Source: a virus
Direction: 5' to 3' (one strand)
Length of the DNA stretch: 35,589 bases
IMG/VR virus record: IMGVR_UViG_3300050132_000506
Coordinates: 1 to 35,589 of that record
Position numbers and translations under genes: made by a program. Shown one piece after another: positions 32,190 through 35,589 of this stretch. The notes below the pieces were generated by a model, which worked only from the letters and a program-made list of their open reading frames with translations, ran no database searches and was not told where the DNA came from. The number at the start of each line of letters is the position of its first letter. Within the stretch, counting starts at the first letter, position 1.

Positions 32190-32563
32190 GCCAACATCTG
32201 TTCAACCAAGATTATCGGAACAGCATGCAGCAAGCAGCGTTTGCGTACCTGCAACGCCACGATGCGCAGTACCTTGGTGACTCAGACCTTCTGTTTGATA
32301 ACTGCGTGCGGCATTTAACCTTCTCCTTAGACGTGCCGGCGTTTTTGGCTCAAAAGCTCACTCACAATGCCTGGACGGAACTGCGGGCATTGCGTCGCAG
32401 CGAGACCGCCGCAAGGGCGGTGCTGGTTCTGACTACACCTCTAAGCCCCTATGCACTCCTGATCGACGCTCGCACCCATCACCGTTACTGCATATCCGCA
32501 CGTTTGCTACCTCAGCAGTTGCTTACTCAGCAGCCTGCAGCGCAACAACGCACGTCTTCGTAA
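32186..32563 (+). CDS. Hypothetical protein, early operon
   Basis: The 125-residue protein overlaps the ogr stop (ATGA). The N-terminus is helical (MQQAAFAYLQRHDAQYL) and the middle has strands (AVLVLTTPLSPYALLIDA); the C-terminus is Gln-rich. No motif recognised. Coupled translation suggests it belongs with ogr. Confidence 0.62.
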   Translation: MSQHLFNQDYRNSMQQAAFAYLQRHDAQYLGDSDLLFDNCVRHLTFSLDVPAFLAQKLTHNAWTELRALRRSETAARAVLVLTTPLSPYALLIDARTHHRYCISARLLPQQLLTQQPAAQQRTSS

Positions 32564-32638
32564 TACCCATTTAACCAAGCGCCCTTCTCCCATTTGTCGT
32601 GGGTTTGGGTGAGCTATGTCCGTAATTAGAGGTGGAAC

Positions 32639-32872
32639 ATGGAAAACACAGTTGCTCTGAACGTCCAGCTATCCCCTACGCAGGCCGAGGCTCTTTGGTT
32701 GGATTTGACTGCGCAGTACGCGCAGCAACTCAACGAACACTGGTATGACGATCGATTTCGCCTGATTCCTGACGGGCTTCGGCATGACTCCATTCGTAAG
32801 GAGTTTCCTGCTATGGAGGCCCAGAAACGGCTCATTGGCGCGCTCAGGTTTACCCTGGGCACAGCGAAGTAA
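32639..32872 (+). CDS. Hypothetical protein, early operon
   Basis: The 77-residue protein has AGAGGTGG before the ATG. It contains a helical LSPTQAEALWLDLTAQYAQQL stretch (residues 12-31) and a basic middle. It ends 5 bases before the replication gene. Function unknown. A 75-base gap precedes it with only an imperfect CTCCCA/TGGGTGAG repeat. Confidence 0.62.
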   Translation: MENTVALNVQLSPTQAEALWLDLTAQYAQQLNEHWYDDRFRLIPDGLRHDSIRKEFPAMEAQKRLIGALRFTLGTAK

Positions 32873-32877
32873 TCTCG

Positions 32878-35589
32878 ATGCGAAATGACCTACTCCACCA
32901 GATCTTGCAACGCTTGGAGTCCGATTACGGCCTGAAACATCGAGCCGGCAAGTTCATGCGTGGTGGCACTTGCCCTGCCTGCAGCAAGAAGGAGTTGTTC
33001 ACCCATCACGCTGACCCTTGGGTGCTGCGCTGTGGCCGCGAGAGCAAATGCGGCCAAACCTGGCACGTCAAAGAAATTTACGAGGATCTGTTCGAGGACT
33101 GGAGCAAGCGGGCGCCGTCGACCGAGCAACAACCCACTGCGACCGCCCGGGCGTATTTGGAGTTTGCCAGGGGCTTTCGGCTTGAGCTGATTCAAGGCTG
33201 GTTTACCCAAGAGAACTACTGGTCCGGAGATCTTAATGCGGGCAGTGCGACGGTACGCTTTGCTCTAGAAAAGGGTGGCTACTGGGAACGGCTGATTGAT
33301 AAGCCAAGCCGTTTCGGTGGCCAAAAAGCCCGATTTAAACCGGGCGGCAGCTATACGGGCGTGTGGTGGTGCCCACCGAGCTTGAACCTGTTGGAGGTGA
33401 AAGAGCTGTGGATCGTCGAAGGGATTTTTGACTGCATAGCCCTGACGCATAACGACGTCGCGGCGGTGTCCGCGATGTCGTCCAACGCGTTCCCCGAAGC
33501 GTCTTTAAAGGAGCTGTCACGCCAGCGCGGCGGTAAATTGCCGAAGCTGATATGGGCTTTGGATAACGAGCCAGGTGCACACAAATATACCAAGCGCTGG
33601 GTCCGCATGGCGCGGGCACTCGGCTACGTGTGTGAGGCCGCGCAGATACCCCAGCCCGACAACCGCAAGGTGGACTGGAATGATCTGCACCAGCGCTGGC
33701 AGTTCATCGACAACGACGAAGACCGCGCCGAGCAGCGACAGAAAGACTTAAAGGTCGCTCGCCATTACGGCGCGTTGTTGATCGCCGAAAGTGCGGCTGA
33801 AAAAGGCGCGCTGATATACGAATGGCGCGAGCGGCATGAGTTTCACTTTGGTTTCGAGAGCCGCCTGTACTGGTTCAAAATGGATTTGGACAAGTTCAAC
33901 AAAGCCATGCAGGCGCTGGAATCGTCTGAGCGTCACGAAGACCAGTTACTCAACGATAACCAACGGCGCGACAAGGCTCTGCGCCAATGCGGCGGCGTGG
34001 TGGAAATCGCAAACTGCTATCCCCAGGCGCTGTACTTCCAGCGTAACGAGGTAACGGACGAGTCCTGGTACTACTTCCGCGTCGACTTCCCCCACGACGG
34101 CGGCAGTGTCAAAAACACGTTCACCGGTGGCCAAGTCGCGGCTGCCAGCGAGTTCAAGAAGCGACTGCTAAGCATGGCCGCCGGCGCAGTTTTTACCGGC
34201 ACCGGTCAGCAGCTCGACAAGCTTTTAAAAGACCAGCTTTACGGTCTAAAAACCGTAGAAACCATCGACTACGTTGGCTATAGCAAAGAGCACGGGGCCT
34301 ATGTGTTCGGCGATATCGCAGTGCGCAATGGCATCGTCAGCGTGGTGAACAAAGAGGACTTTTTTGAGTTCGGCAAGCTGCGTCTGAAGACGCTGCAGAA
34401 GTCGATTGCGATGCACATCCAGCGCGACAGCAAGGAATACCGCACCGATTGGTTACCGATGCTTTGGCTGTGCTTTGGCGCCAAAGGCGTTATTGCCTTG
34501 GCATTCTGGTTTGGCTCCCTGTTTGCTGAGCAGATCCGCGCCAAGTACAAATCGTTTCCCTTTCTGGAAGCCACGGGCGAAGCCGGCGCCGGTAAAACCA
34601 CCCTGCTCACGTTCCTTTGGAAACTGCTGGGTCAGGAGAAAGAAGGATTTGACCCGTCGAAATCGACTCGCGCCGGTCGCCAGCGAGCCATGGGCCAAGT
34701 TTCGAACATGCCGGTGGTGCTGATTGAGGGGGACCGCAACGAGCCGGACAAAGCCCATGTCAAAGGCTTTGACTGGGACGAACTGAAAGACTTTTTTGGT
34801 GGCGGTACGCTCGGCACCCGAGGCATGAAAACCAGCGGTAACGAGACTTACGAGCCTCCGTTTCGCGGGACCATCGCCATCAGCCAGAACGCGGATGTCA
34901 GCGCGTCCGAGGCGATCCTGACACGTATCGTCAAGCTGCACTTTGCGCGGCCACAGGTCACCACAGAGAGCCGCTCGGCGGCTGACAATCTGAACCTGGT
35001 CCCGGTCGAGCAGCTAAGTCACTTCCTTCTGCAGGCGGTGCGATCCGAAGCGCAGATCATGCAAAAGTTCAGCGAGCGCGTCCTGGTGCACGAACAGCAA
35101 CTGCGCACGCTGAAAGAGATCCGTGTTGAGCGAATCATCAAGAACCACAGCCAGATGATGGCGTTGGTGGACTGCCTACGGTTGATCTGCCCGCTCGATG
35201 AAAACCAGTTGGTTACCACTCATCAACAGCTTTTAGTCATGGCCCTTGAACGCCAAGGCGCAATCAGCGCCGACCACCCGCTGGTAGCTGAATTCTGGGA
35301 AGTCTTCGATTACTTGGAGTCTTTAGGCGAAGGCCCGCAGGTCAATCACAGCACCGACCCGAAATTGATCGCAATCAACCTCAACGAGTTTGCGGAAAAA
35401 GCCAGCGAACATCGACAGAACCTGGCTGATCTTAAAACCCTGCGCACCCTCCTCATGGACAGCCGCAGCCGCAAGTATCTAGAGAGCAACAAGCCAGCCT
35501 ACAGCGCTGTGCGCGCTGCACAGGCGGCGTGCAATCCAATGTTTAGCAAACCAACCACCGTGCGCTGCTGGATGTTCCAGAGCGTTTGA
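32878..35589 (+). CDS. Primase-helicase with zinc-binding and TOPRIM domains
   Basis: The 903-residue protein begins with a CHC2-like zinc finger (Cys32, Cys35, Cys52, Cys58), followed by a TOPRIM domain (Glu181 in WIVEGIFD, Asp229 in WALDNEPGA) and, from about residue 520, a superfamily helicase ATPase with Walker A GEAGAGKTT (567-575) and a VVLIEGD strand. It should prime and unwind phage DNA. P2 instead uses the rolling-circle protein gpA; none is visible here, so replication is likely of a different type, closer to P4 alpha or phiCTX-like proteins. The TGA coincides with the last base of the window, so the gene is complete. Confidence 0.88.
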   Translation: MRNDLLHQILQRLESDYGLKHRAGKFMRGGTCPACSKKELFTHHADPWVLRCGRESKCGQTWHVKEIYEDLFEDWSKRAPSTEQQPTATARAYLEFARGFRLELIQGWFTQENYWSGDLNAGSATVRFALEKGGYWERLIDKPSRFGGQKARFKPGGSYTGVWWCPPSLNLLEVKELWIVEGIFDCIALTHNDVAAVSAMSSNAFPEASLKELSRQRGGKLPKLIWALDNEPGAHKYTKRWVRMARALGYVCEAAQIPQPDNRKVDWNDLHQRWQFIDNDEDRAEQRQKDLKVARHYGALLIAESAAEKGALIYEWRERHEFHFGFESRLYWFKMDLDKFNKAMQALESSERHEDQLLNDNQRRDKALRQCGGVVEIANCYPQALYFQRNEVTDESWYYFRVDFPHDGGSVKNTFTGGQVAAASEFKKRLLSMAAGAVFTGTGQQLDKLLKDQLYGLKTVETIDYVGYSKEHGAYVFGDIAVRNGIVSVVNKEDFFEFGKLRLKTLQKSIAMHIQRDSKEYRTDWLPMLWLCFGAKGVIALAFWFGSLFAEQIRAKYKSFPFLEATGEAGAGKTTLLTFLWKLLGQEKEGFDPSKSTRAGRQRAMGQVSNMPVVLIEGDRNEPDKAHVKGFDWDELKDFFGGGTLGTRGMKTSGNETYEPPFRGTIAISQNADVSASEAILTRIVKLHFARPQVTTESRSAADNLNLVPVEQLSHFLLQAVRSEAQIMQKFSERVLVHEQQLRTLKEIRVERIIKNHSQMMALVDCLRLICPLDENQLVTTHQQLLVMALERQGAISADHPLVAEFWEVFDYLESLGEGPQVNHSTDPKLIAINLNEFAEKASEHRQNLADLKTLRTLLMDSRSRKYLESNKPAYSAVRAAQAACNPMFSKPTTVRCWMFQSV

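Overview
The window is a nearly complete P2-like (Peduovirus-type) temperate phage, most likely a Pseudomonas prophage of the phiCTX kind. Evidence: the canonical P2 morphogenesis order Q-P | O-N-M-L-X-lysis-R-S | V-W-J-I-H-G | FI-FII-E-E'-T-U-D is intact; the host-type features (muramidase with peptidoglycan-binding domain, Com plus adenine methylase, a TOPRIM primase/helicase instead of P2 gpA, GC-rich codon use) are those of Pseudomonas P2-like phages. No integrase, cos site, tRNA or CRISPR array is seen; int, att and cos probably lie just outside the window.

Layout. 1-2727: visibly AT-rich cargo, a HEPN-domain gene followed by a Septu-type ptuA (ATPase) and ptuB (HNH nuclease), ending at a hairpin that separates it from the convergent Q-P operon. 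2777-5554 (-): portal and large terminase. 5686-12305 (+): scaffold/protease, capsid, small terminase, head completion, tail X, two small membrane (holin-type) proteins, muramidase, nested spanins, tail completion R and S. 12326-13252 (-): an AT-rich six-TM membrane protein inserted between S and V, with a 25-codon relic of a gene D C-terminus behind it. 13531-18812 (+): baseplate, fibre, fibre assembly and a papain-like hydrolase. 18946-19901: Com-like zinc finger and DNA adenine methylase. 19991-26435 (+): sheath, tube, E/E' (with a P2-type T6G frameshift), tape measure, U and D. 26436-28719 (-): AT-rich two-gene cassette of an NdpA/YejK-like protein and a four-TM membrane protein. 28951-30863 (-): two repressor-like genes with a small ORF and a zinc-ribbon membrane protein between them. 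30948-35589 (+): early operon with a Cox-like regulator, small DNA-binding-type proteins, an Ogr/Delta-type late activator and a primase/helicase.

How it works together. An operator-bearing promoter at 30882-30910 separates the repressor at 30516-30863 from the early operon. The early operon encodes the Ogr-like activator (31905-32189). Three near-identical dyads (TGTA-N11-TACA) sit upstream of O, V and FI and are the expected Ogr targets that switch on the late operons. The accessory genes on the minus strand (12326-13252, 26436-28719) oppose the late operons, as expected for genes expressed in the lysogen.

Most interesting candidates for little-described biology: the NdpA-like/four-TM pair, the HEPN-extended Septu locus, the six-TM gene with the D relic, and the Com-methylase hairpin that buries the methylase ribosome-binding site.
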